DNA from: an uncultured Verrucomicrobiota bacterium
GTDB lineage: Bacteria > Verrucomicrobiota > Verrucomicrobiia > Opitutales > Opitutaceae
NCBI GenBank assembly: GCA_903869675.1
Contig: CAIQAB010000013.1
Location: 70,001-134,000 of the forward strand
Direction: 5' to 3'
DNA: 64,000 bases
A program made the position numbers and the translations under genes. Below, piece by piece: positions 54,802 through 62,512 of the stretch. Under the pieces are notes generated by a model that saw only the letters and a program-made list of their open reading frames with translations, was not told the DNA's origin and made no database searches. Within the stretch, counting starts at the first letter, position 1. Every line of letters starts with the position of its first letter.

Positions 54802-56351
54802 CGAAGTGTTCCCGTTAAAGACTCGAGCAACAAGGACTTTGCGACCACGCAACCGTCGACCAGCACCTGCAAGCCCGCACCGCGTCCGTATCGATTCCCG
54901 TCTGCATCCCAAAGAATGGTCACAATCCGGCCGTGATAACGGATGCCATCAAGGCAAAACCAAGGCCAAGCACCTGAAGGCAAGAGCGGCACGACCTCAA
55001 TGACATCGTCGGCCCGGGGCCGCAATCCAACCAAACCTGTGATGAGGAGGTCGGCGTAGGTGGAGTGGTTGTAATAATAGCTCCGCGGATCGCGCCCCTT
55101 AAGCCAGGCGCCGGTCTTCTCATCGAGATACTCCCCGATATACGGCAAACCATCGTAGCGCTGGCTACGCGTGTAGGTCAGGAAGGCATCAAAGTAGTCG
55201 GCTTTCCCGACCGCAACCTGACTTTTATCGTGCAACACATTGGCCAGCGCTGTGAGTGTTTGCGAAGTGGCAAAAGGCCACACCGCGCCGTCCCACTCGC
55301 AGGTGCCCGTGCCGCGGCTGCGAAAACTCGGCGCCCGGCGCTCGGCCGTGGTGATACCATAGGGCGCCCGGAAACCAGATTCATCAATCAACTGCCGCCA
55401 AGCCGCCTCGTAACCACGACCCGCCTCAGGCAAATTGAAATACCACGGGATAAAACCGATCTGCTCGCGCACGACGATAGGCTGCAGCTCCTCCGTGCAG
55501 GCTCCAAAAAAGCCCAGCTCGCTGTTCCACAAAGTCACCTGAACGAGTCGGCGGAGATTCGCCGCCTTAGTGGCAAATTTTTCCGCGAGCTCCCCGCGAC
55601 CCGCCAAACGAGCGATGGCGGCGAGACCCACGGCGTTGCCATACATGTAGGAATTGATGGTGGGGCGCACGTTCATAACTTTTCGCCCCCCGCTGATAGA
55701 CTCCTCCATCGCATCCCAGACATCATGCTGCCAAAATAACCCGTCCGACCGCATGCGCTCCGCTTCCCATTGGCCATAATCCGCCACGAGTTCGTCGAGT
55801 AATCCGGTCAATTCCGCTGTATCTTGCGTCACCAGCCAGCGCGACCAGAGCGCATACTGCACCCACTGCGAATACCGGTGGAAACGCTCCGCCGGTCCGC
55901 CGTCCTTTCCCCGGAACCAGTAAAGCACATAGTCATCATGATACTGCTGATCCCGCAGCCAGCGCCCTTCCATTAAATGATGCCCCAACGCACTGCTGAC
56001 CGGCCGAGGACGGTTTATAAATTCGCCGAATACGAAGCGCCCGCTTGCCGCATCGCGCCGCAGTTGTTTACGCAGCGCCCACCAACGAAACCAATAAGTC
56101 TCCTCGACCAGAGCGTCGGGACACTCAAACAACGGGACGTTTTCCTGCATCCACCCCCAAGCCTGCGCATCTGGCACGTGATTAATTACAAGCTCCGGCT
56201 CCATCGCATTGAACTTTTCCACGTGATGCGAAAATACATCATATTTAAGCAACGGCAGCTCGGTCGCGTAACCTGAGCCCGCAGAAAACACCGCGCAAAA
56301 AAGCATCAACACCAAGCGGCGTAGGCAAGAAATGGAAAACGAAGCTAACAT
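54798..56351 (-). CDS. MGH1-like (alpha/alpha)6 glycoside hydrolase
   Basis: The 517-residue exported protein has a signal peptide (~1-29), then a helical-barrel domain of the trehalase/GH63-like (MGH1) type: VEETYWFRWWALRKQL, FWQHDVWDAMEESISGG, CEWDGAVWPFATSQTL, YYNHSTYADLLITGLVGL. It probably hydrolyses an exposed sugar of pectin fragments. It is the first gene of the seven-gene minus-strand operon and is preceded by a long AT-rich divergent promoter region. Confidence 0.8.
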   Translation of the reverse strand: MLASFSISCLRRLVLMLFCAVFSAGSGYATELPLLKYDVFSHHVEKFNAMEPELVINHVPDAQAWGWMQENVPLFECPDALVEETYWFRWWALRKQLRRDAASGRFVFGEFINRPRPVSSALGHHLMEGRWLRDQQYHDDYVLYWFRGKDGGPAERFHRYSQWVQYALWSRWLVTQDTAELTGLLDELVADYGQWEAERMRSDGLFWQHDVWDAMEESISGGRKVMNVRPTINSYMYGNAVGLAAIARLAGRGELAEKFATKAANLRRLVQVTLWNSELGFFGACTEELQPIVVREQIGFIPWYFNLPEAGRGYEAAWRQLIDESGFRAPYGITTAERRAPSFRSRGTGTCEWDGAVWPFATSQTLTALANVLHDKSQVAVGKADYFDAFLTYTRSQRYDGLPYIGEYLDEKTGAWLKGRDPRSYYYNHSTYADLLITGLVGLRPRADDVIEVVPLLPSGAWPWFCLDGIRYHGRIVTILWDADGNRYGRGAGLQVLVDGCVVAKSLLLESLTGTLR

Positions 56352-56788
56352 GACAGGGGTGTTCGGAGCGGCAAAAGCAGTCTGCTAAACAGCAATAAGA
56401 GACTCCGCAGGGAGCAGGGAGAAGAATGCACAATTCGCTTAGTAAGACTTAACCAATCAAAATAGCTTATTTTAGCGCAAGTCTCTCCCGAATTTTTCGA
56501 TATTACTTCCTGCATCGTAACTCCGCCGTCAGGGGCCCCGCTCAGCAGCCCGCGGCACGCACGTTTTAGATGAAAGTAATTATAATTTAAATAATTAATT
56601 AAGAAGTATTTAAGTAAAAATCTTTTGGTGTCTGGATGGATTGCAGGCTGATCTGATCCGAGTCCTTCTCAAGCAAACTTTTAAGCACTGACCGGTTATA
56701 CCGTATTCTAAGGTTGCTTCCTGGCCCATCGGTGCCTGCTCACTAAGTGCGCACCTTTCCTTTCGTTTTCACACAGCGAGAATACCCC
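56352..56788. promoter_or_regulatory. Divergent promoter region of the two pectin operons
   Basis: These 437 bases separate the minus-strand hydrolase operon from the plus-strand symporter operon. A very AT-rich block (56572-56624, with TTAATTAA) stands out against the GC-rich genes and is a likely site for regulator binding or promoter melting. No regulator gene is adjacent, and no specific operator is proven. Confidence 0.55.
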
Positions 56789-58348
56789 ATGTCGCTTCAT
56801 ACCCTAGATTTTATCGTTATCGGCATCTACGCCCTGATCGTCGCTGGCCTCGGCCTGGCGGTTTCGCGGCGGCAAAAAAATACGGAGGAATACTTCACCG
56901 GCGGACGCAGCCTTCCCGGCTGGGTCGTTTCATTCACGCTCATGGGGACGATCATCGGCACAGGCACCTTCGTCGGCCACCCCGGGACCTCGTTCCAGAA
57001 GGGGTTGATCTTCGTGGTGCCGCACTTGGTCCTGCCCTTTGTCCTGCTCATTGTGGCCAAATTCATCGTGCCTTTCTACCGCCGCGTGGTGCGTATGAGC
57101 GCCTACGAATACATCGGCCAGCGGTTCGGGTTGGGCGGACGCCTTTATACCTCGTTCGGGTTTCTGGCTGACCGGTTGTTCGATATCGGTGTAACCCTGT
57201 TTACCACCGCCATCGCCATTAATGTGCTCACCGGCTGGGAGTTGCGGACCGTGATAGTCGGCGTGGCGCTCTTTACCGCCGCCTACACGATGCTGGGCGG
57301 GATCAAGGCCGTGGTCTGGACCGATGTGGTGCAAGGCACAGTGCTCATCCTCGGTGGTTCATTCGTGCTGCTAAGATTGCTGTTCGCCCCCGAAGCGGGA
57401 GCTCCATTTGCCGTCGTGGGCGAAGCCTGGCGCGGCGGACGCATGACACTCGGCTCTTGGGATTTTTCGTGGGCGAGCCTTTTCGATACCACCACGACGA
57501 CCACCTGGCTGTTTACCCTGACCGCCGCCATCCAGTGGTGCCGCCGCTACGTCACCGACCAACACTTGGTGCAGCGTTACCTGCTAGCACGCACCGATGC
57601 CGAGGCAAGCCGCGCAGCCGTCTCCGGGGCACTCATCTGCGTGCCGGTGTTTTTCACGTTCATGTTCATCGGTGCCTGCTTCTACGGCTTCTTCAGCCTC
57701 GCCAAAATCCAGCCACCCGAACTGGGGGACAGCATCATGCCCTATTTCATGATCAATTACCTTCCGGCCGGTGTGCTGGGGCTCGTCTCCGCCGCGATTC
57801 TCGCCGCCGCAATGTCCACCGTTAGCTCAGACCTCACCAGCGTGGCCACCGTCGTTACCACCGACTATTTCTCCCTTTTTCTGCCCAAGAGCAGCGAACG
57901 ATCCCGGCTACTCTTTGGCCGCATCATGGTCGCTATCGGCGGCCTGCTCGCCGCCGGTTCAGCCATCCTGCTGATCCCGGAAAAAGGCGCCGCCCCCGTG
58001 ATGGAGCGAGCGATCACCATCGCAGCCATTCTCTCGGGCGGCACGCTTGGGCTATTCTGCCTAGGCTTCCTGACACGCCGCGCGACGCGCCGTGGTTGCT
58101 ACATCGGCATGGTGTGCTGCCTGGTTTTCACCGCCTGGGCGGTCGCAACCGAACCGAAACACCACCTCGTCGACCTGGGGTTCAATTTTGAAATGAACCC
58201 CATTCTGATCGGGGTGTTCGGGCACCTCGTGCTGTTTGTCACTGGTTATGTCTCCAGCCGCCTTTTCGGCGGTTGGCAGCCTGAAAACGTGGATCGGCTC
58301 ACGTTTCGATCCCACATTTCGGAAACGTCCGAGTCCGTCCAAGCATGA
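56789..58348 (+). CDS. Sodium:solute symporter (SSS family)
   Basis: This 519-residue membrane protein has about 13 helices. The SSS fold signs are YFTGGRSLPGWVVSFTLMG, VVWTDVVQGTVLILGG and LAAAMSTVSSDLTSVATVV (Na+ site region). Members import sugars, sialic acids, proline or organic acids with Na+. It heads an operon with Fe-ADH, a DHDPS-type lyase, a DUF1537 kinase and PdxA2, so an acid sugar is the likely cargo. ATG 56789 matches the family start. Confidence 0.93.
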   Translation: MSLHTLDFIVIGIYALIVAGLGLAVSRRQKNTEEYFTGGRSLPGWVVSFTLMGTIIGTGTFVGHPGTSFQKGLIFVVPHLVLPFVLLIVAKFIVPFYRRVVRMSAYEYIGQRFGLGGRLYTSFGFLADRLFDIGVTLFTTAIAINVLTGWELRTVIVGVALFTAAYTMLGGIKAVVWTDVVQGTVLILGGSFVLLRLLFAPEAGAPFAVVGEAWRGGRMTLGSWDFSWASLFDTTTTTTWLFTLTAAIQWCRRYVTDQHLVQRYLLARTDAEASRAAVSGALICVPVFFTFMFIGACFYGFFSLAKIQPPELGDSIMPYFMINYLPAGVLGLVSAAILAAAMSTVSSDLTSVATVVTTDYFSLFLPKSSERSRLLFGRIMVAIGGLLAAGSAILLIPEKGAAPVMERAITIAAILSGGTLGLFCLGFLTRRATRRGCYIGMVCCLVFTAWAVATEPKHHLVDLGFNFEMNPILIGVFGHLVLFVTGYVSSRLFGGWQPENVDRLTFRSHISETSESVQA

Positions 58349-59478
58349 CGACCGCCTCGATCACACTTCGTCAGCCCACGCAAATCACCTTGGGCCCGGG
58401 CTGCGCCACGGCCGCGATCCTTGCTTTCGTGCGCGCTGCCGGTAGCCGCCGCATTTTTCTCCTGACGTCACCGTCCGTGCTGCCGCAAGGCCTGGTCGTC
58501 GCCGAGGCCTTGCGGGCTGAATCTATCGCAGTGGAAGTCGCCACCGGGGTGCCGCCAGAACCGACCACCGCTTGCTGCGAACAAATCCGCATCATCGCCC
58601 GGGTGTTCGCACCCGACCTCGTGCTCGCCCTAGGTGGAGGTAGCGTTCTCGACGTGGCCAAACTCGTCGCCGCCCTGCACGACCGGCCCGAACCGGTCTC
58701 AGCGTTCTACGGCATCAATGTCCTGGCAGGTCGCCGCACGGGCTTGGTATGTGTGCCGACCACGGCGGGAACCGGCAGCGAGGTTTCACCAAACGCCCTT
58801 CTGCTCGACGAAACCGCCGTCGCCAAAAAAGCGGTGATCAGCCCCGCCTTGGTGCCAGATGCCGCGATCATCGACCCTGCGCTGATGGTATCACTGCCGC
58901 CTGCGCTGACCGCGACGACAGGGATCGATGCGCTCGCCCATTGTATTGAAACCTATGCCAACCTCGCCGCGCATCCCGCTGTGGATATTCATTCACTGGA
59001 AGGTGTGAGGCTGATCGGCGCCCACCTGCCCCGCGCCTTTGCCGACGGAGCTGATCTTGCCTCCCGCTCCGCAGTTGCCCTGGGCAGTCTTTATGGTGGC
59101 TTGGGTCTAGGGCCGGTTAACACCACCGGCGTTCACGCCCTCGCCTACCCACTCGGCGGCGAGTTCCATCTGGCTCACGGCCTTTCGATCGCACTGCTGT
59201 TACCCCACGTAGTCCGTTTTAATCTGTCCGCCATGCGCGAGCGCCACGCCGCCCTGGCCGATGCCCTCGGCGCTTGGTCCGTGGAAGCACTGCCCGACCG
59301 GCTGGAAAAACTCATCGCCGACTGCGGCATCGCCAGGGGCCTCTCCGCGCACGGTATTCCGCGCGAAGCTCTCCCGAGAATCGCCGACGCCGGTCTCGGC
59401 GTTACCCGCCTGCTTAAGAACAACCCGCGCGAAATCACCCGCCCCGACGCCCTTCGCATCTACGAAGCCGCCTACTGA
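58345..59478 (+). CDS. Iron-containing alcohol dehydrogenase of acid-sugar operon
   Basis: This 377-residue group III dehydrogenase has the NAD(P) loop LALGGGSVLDVAKLVAAL, the PTTAGTGSEVSP signature, and metal ligands in GIDALAHCIETY, VHALAYPLGG and FHLAHGLS. Its ATG overlaps the symporter stop by 4 bases. Next to a lyase and a four-carbon acid sugar kinase, it could reduce the aldehyde released by the lyase. That assignment is inference. Confidence 0.92.
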   Translation: MTTASITLRQPTQITLGPGCATAAILAFVRAAGSRRIFLLTSPSVLPQGLVVAEALRAESIAVEVATGVPPEPTTACCEQIRIIARVFAPDLVLALGGGSVLDVAKLVAALHDRPEPVSAFYGINVLAGRRTGLVCVPTTAGTGSEVSPNALLLDETAVAKKAVISPALVPDAAIIDPALMVSLPPALTATTGIDALAHCIETYANLAAHPAVDIHSLEGVRLIGAHLPRAFADGADLASRSAVALGSLYGGLGLGPVNTTGVHALAYPLGGEFHLAHGLSIALLLPHVVRFNLSAMRERHAALADALGAWSVEALPDRLEKLIADCGIARGLSAHGIPREALPRIADAGLGVTRLLKNNPREITRPDALRIYEAAY

Positions 59479-59487
59479 TTTTTCACC

Positions 59488-60387
59488 ATGAAAACCTCTC
59501 CCAAATACCGCGGCGTCATCGTCCCGCTGGTCACTCCCGTCAACGCCGCCGGCGAACTCGACGAAGCCGCCGCCGTCCGCTTGGTCAATCATCTGGCCTC
59601 AAACGGTTGCGGCATGCTCGTGCTCGGCACGACGGGTGAGGTCGCCTCGCTTTCTTTCGCGCTTCGCCGACGCTACGTGGAAATTGCGGTCAAAACCGCC
59701 GCCAAACGCACCCCCGTGTTCGCCTGCATCGCCTCCAACTGCTTGAGCGATTCCATCGAGGCCGCCAACACCTACCTCGCACTCGGAGCCGATGCCGCCG
59801 TCGGCATCCTGCCAAATTACTTCAAATTGGAGCCCGCCGAGATCCAGACCTACTTCGAGCGCCTGTCGTCCGGCATCCGCGGCCCCTTAATGGTCTATAA
59901 CATGCCAGCCACCACCGGCATGTCTATTCCGCTCGACGTGATGGAGACCCTCAGCCGCCTGCCGAATGTGACCGGCCTAAAGGACTCCGAGGGCACCGCC
60001 GGCCGCCGGGAGGAAGTGGCCAAACGCTTCGGCGGTCGTCCGGATTTTTCCCTGTTCATGGGTATCGCCGCCCACTCCGTTCCCGCGCTTCGCCTGGGTT
60101 TTGACGGACTCGTGCCCAGTTCGGGCAATCTATACCCCGAGCGCTGGAGCAATTTGTTTAACGCCGCCGAGACCGGCGATTGGGCTACCGCCGAAAAACT
60201 CCAGCAACAACTCGACGCCCTCGGTGTGATCTTCCAGCGCAACCGCACACTCGGCCAATCTCTCGCCGCACTTAAAGCCGGACTCGGACTACGCGGTCTG
60301 TGCAGCGCCGAGATGATCCCGCCCTTGCTGCCTCTCAGCCCAGCCGATCAGGAGTCCGTGCGCGCCGAACTCCGCGAACTGGGCTGA
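59488..60387 (+). CDS. DHDPS/NanA-superfamily lyase or dehydratase
   Basis: This 299-residue TIM-barrel enzyme uses a Schiff-base Lys. It has GTTGE (47-51), catalytic Tyr137 in VYNMPATTG and Lys165 in TGLKDSEG. The family includes dihydrodipicolinate synthase, N-acetylneuraminate lyase and 2-keto-3-deoxy acid aldolases. Context (kinase, PdxA2, symporter, sialidase-like protein) argues for an aldolase of 3-deoxy-2-keto acids giving pyruvate, not for lysine synthesis. Confidence 0.92.
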   Translation: MKTSPKYRGVIVPLVTPVNAAGELDEAAAVRLVNHLASNGCGMLVLGTTGEVASLSFALRRRYVEIAVKTAAKRTPVFACIASNCLSDSIEAANTYLALGADAAVGILPNYFKLEPAEIQTYFERLSSGIRGPLMVYNMPATTGMSIPLDVMETLSRLPNVTGLKDSEGTAGRREEVAKRFGGRPDFSLFMGIAAHSVPALRLGFDGLVPSSGNLYPERWSNLFNAAETGDWATAEKLQQQLDALGVIFQRNRTLGQSLAALKAGLGLRGLCSAEMIPPLLPLSPADQESVRAELRELG

Positions 60388-60394
60388 ACTTCTG

Positions 60395-61513
60395 ATGGCG
60401 TGCCGCCCTATCATCGTCCTCGCAGACGACCTGACCGGTGCCGCCGAGGTCGGGGCGCTCGCCCACGAAGCCGGCTTGCGCGTCATGGTCGTCACCCAGG
60501 TGCCAAGATCACCGGTCGATGCCGACGTGCTGGTGCTCGACACCAACACCCGCCTCCTCACGCCCGGACGCGCCGCCGAGCGCTTGAAACGCCGCGCTGC
60601 CCGCCTGCGCACGCTGCCTCACTCCGGGGTCTTTAAAAAAACCGACTCCGTGCTGCGCGGCCCGGTGCTGGCGGAACTTTCCGCCTGCGCCAGTGCCTTC
60701 GGCTTCTCTCGCACCCTCCTCATCGCGGGCAATCCTTCACTCGATCGCATCATAAGGGAGGGACGTTGCCTGATCGCTGGACAAGCGATCGACCAAACCC
60801 CGTTTGCTCGCGATCCACACCACCCGGCGCGCAGCGCCAGGGTGCTAGACTTGCTTCACGCATCGGGGCGTCCCGATGTGCATTACTGCAAATCGAAAAC
60901 GGCACTGCCAACCCGCGGGGTAATCGTAGGCGAACACTGCACCCCCGCCGACACCGCAAGCTGGGTCCTCGCAGCCGACAAACACACCCTTCCAGCCGGC
61001 GGCGCCGATTTTTTCCGCGCCTGGCTGCAAAGCCGCATACCCACCCGCCAGAAACCTTCACTTGGTAAATCTCCCGCCGGGCCGGCTTTATTGCTGCATG
61101 GCACCACCGCGACTACCGCGGGAAAATCAGCGCTGCTCTTTGAGGGCCTGCGCCCGCCAGCGGCAAAGCGAGTCGCTCAGGCCCTGCAGCAACGGGGCGC
61201 TGCCACAGTCTCTGGCAGTTCACTCACGTTAACTAACCCTGCCGCCCCCGCCGAAATCTCCACTGGTTTCGGTGGGCTTGCCCTTGCCTTGAGCGGTTCC
61301 GGCGCCTTCCGCCACCTGCTCATAGCCGGAGGCGCCACCGCCGCGACGGTGTTGAAGGCACTGGGATGGCATCGTCTTTCCGTGGTGCGGGTCTGGGGCC
61401 CGGGCGTGGTAAGTTTGCAACCACACCGCCTGGCCATAACCATTACCATGAAACCCGGCAGCTACCCTTGGCCCGCCGGGATCAAGCGTCGTTACCCCCG
61501 CCTCTTTTCCTGA
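60395..61513 (+). CDS. Four-carbon acid sugar kinase (DUF1537 family)
   Basis: The 372-residue kinase has the N-terminal motif ADDLTGAAEVG (~10-20) and FKKTDSVLRGPV (~80-91). The C-terminal nucleotide-binding part contains GGATAATVLKALG and WGPGVVSL. Characterised DUF1537 enzymes phosphorylate D-threonate, L-threonate, erythronate or related acids. Its adjacency to pdxA2 is the classic pairing for threonate/erythronate breakdown. GGAT replaces the more usual GG[DE]T, and the protein is shorter than many members (~420 residues), so substrate range may differ. Confidence 0.92.
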   Translation: MACRPIIVLADDLTGAAEVGALAHEAGLRVMVVTQVPRSPVDADVLVLDTNTRLLTPGRAAERLKRRAARLRTLPHSGVFKKTDSVLRGPVLAELSACASAFGFSRTLLIAGNPSLDRIIREGRCLIAGQAIDQTPFARDPHHPARSARVLDLLHASGRPDVHYCKSKTALPTRGVIVGEHCTPADTASWVLAADKHTLPAGGADFFRAWLQSRIPTRQKPSLGKSPAGPALLLHGTTATTAGKSALLFEGLRPPAAKRVAQALQQRGAATVSGSSLTLTNPAAPAEISTGFGGLALALSGSGAFRHLLIAGGATAATVLKALGWHRLSVVRVWGPGVVSLQPHRLAITITMKPGSYPWPAGIKRRYPRLFS

Positions 61514-61516
61514 CCT

Positions 61517-62512
61517 ATGAGCACCCAGCCAATCGTAGCCATCACCTTAGGCGATCCCGCCGGCACCGGCCCTGAAATAATCCTGAAGGCCCTCACCCTA
61601 CCCGAGGTGCGCGCATTGGGCCGCATGCTCATCGTCGGCGACGCCGCCACGCTCGATCGCGCGCAAACCTACACCGGCACGGACCTGAGGATCCACGCGG
61701 TCAACTCGCCCGAGCAAGCCCGCTTCGACCCCGGCGTGCTCGATGTGCTCGACCTGAAAAACGTCGACCTCAGCAAGCTGACGGTAGGCAAAGTCAGCCC
61801 CATGGCCGGCCACGCCGCATATGAATACGTCAAGACCGCCGCCGAACTCGCCCTCGCCGGACGGGTCTGCGCCATCGTGACCTCGGCTCTCAACAAAGCT
61901 GCGCTTAACGCCGCCGGACACCACTTCGACGGCCACACCGGACTGCTCGCGGAGGTTTGCAAAGCCCCTGGAGCGACCATGATGCTTGTGGCCGAAAAAC
62001 TGCGCGTCACCCACGTCTCCACTCACGTCTCCCTCCGCCAAGCCATCGACCGAGTTCGGCCCGAGCGCATCCTGAAAGTCCTCCAACTAACCCACGACGC
62101 GGTGCGGCGCCTGGGCATCGAAAAACCGAAGCTCGCCGTCGCCGGACTGAATCCCCACGCCGGCGAGGGCGGACTCTTCGGCGACGAGGAGGAAAAATAC
62201 ATCGCCCCCGCCATCGCGCAGGCCCGCGCCCTTGGCCTCGACGCCTCCGGCCCCTGGCCGGGCGACACGGTTTTTTTTCGCACGCTCCAGGGCGAATTCG
62301 ACGGCGCCGTCGCCATGTATCACGACCAAGGTCACGTCGCCGCCAAGATGCTCGGCATCTGGCGCGGGGTTAACGTGACCCTCGGACTCCCCATCATCCG
62401 CACCTCTGTAGAACACGGCACCGATTTCACCAACGCAGGCACCGGTCGTGGTGATCCACGCAGCCTCATCGAGGCCATCAAGCTAGCCGCCGTGCTCGCC
62501 GCCCACTCATGA
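61517..62512 (+). CDS. pdxA2: Threonate/erythronate 4-phosphate dehydrogenase, PdxA2 type
   Basis: The 331-residue protein of the PdxA family should oxidise a four-carbon acid 4-phosphate with NAD+, followed by decarboxylation to dihydroxyacetone phosphate. Motifs are ITLGDPAGTGPEIILKAL, HFDGHTGLLAE (metal His), MYHDQGHVAAKMLG (metal His) and TSVEHGTDFTNAGTG. Placement directly after a DUF1537 kinase (3 bases) marks it as PdxA2 rather than the pyridoxine enzyme. Its stop overlaps the start of the next gene (ATGA). Confidence 0.93.
   Translation: MSTQPIVAITLGDPAGTGPEIILKALTLPEVRALGRMLIVGDAATLDRAQTYTGTDLRIHAVNSPEQARFDPGVLDVLDLKNVDLSKLTVGKVSPMAGHAAYEYVKTAAELALAGRVCAIVTSALNKAALNAAGHHFDGHTGLLAEVCKAPGATMMLVAEKLRVTHVSTHVSLRQAIDRVRPERILKVLQLTHDAVRRLGIEKPKLAVAGLNPHAGEGGLFGDEEEKYIAPAIAQARALGLDASGPWPGDTVFFRTLQGEFDGAVAMYHDQGHVAAKMLGIWRGVNVTLGLPIIRTSVEHGTDFTNAGTGRGDPRSLIEAIKLAAVLAAHS

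Noticed and set aside
44329-56693. Shared 11-mer AAGCACTGACC at 44329-44339 and 56683-56693
   Set aside because: One match of this length between two ~450-base gaps is not far from chance, and no third copy was seen.
33908-56719. Shared 10-mer AAGGTTGCTT before the second pectate lyase and the symporter gene
   Set aside because: Too short to separate from chance without a genome-wide motif test.
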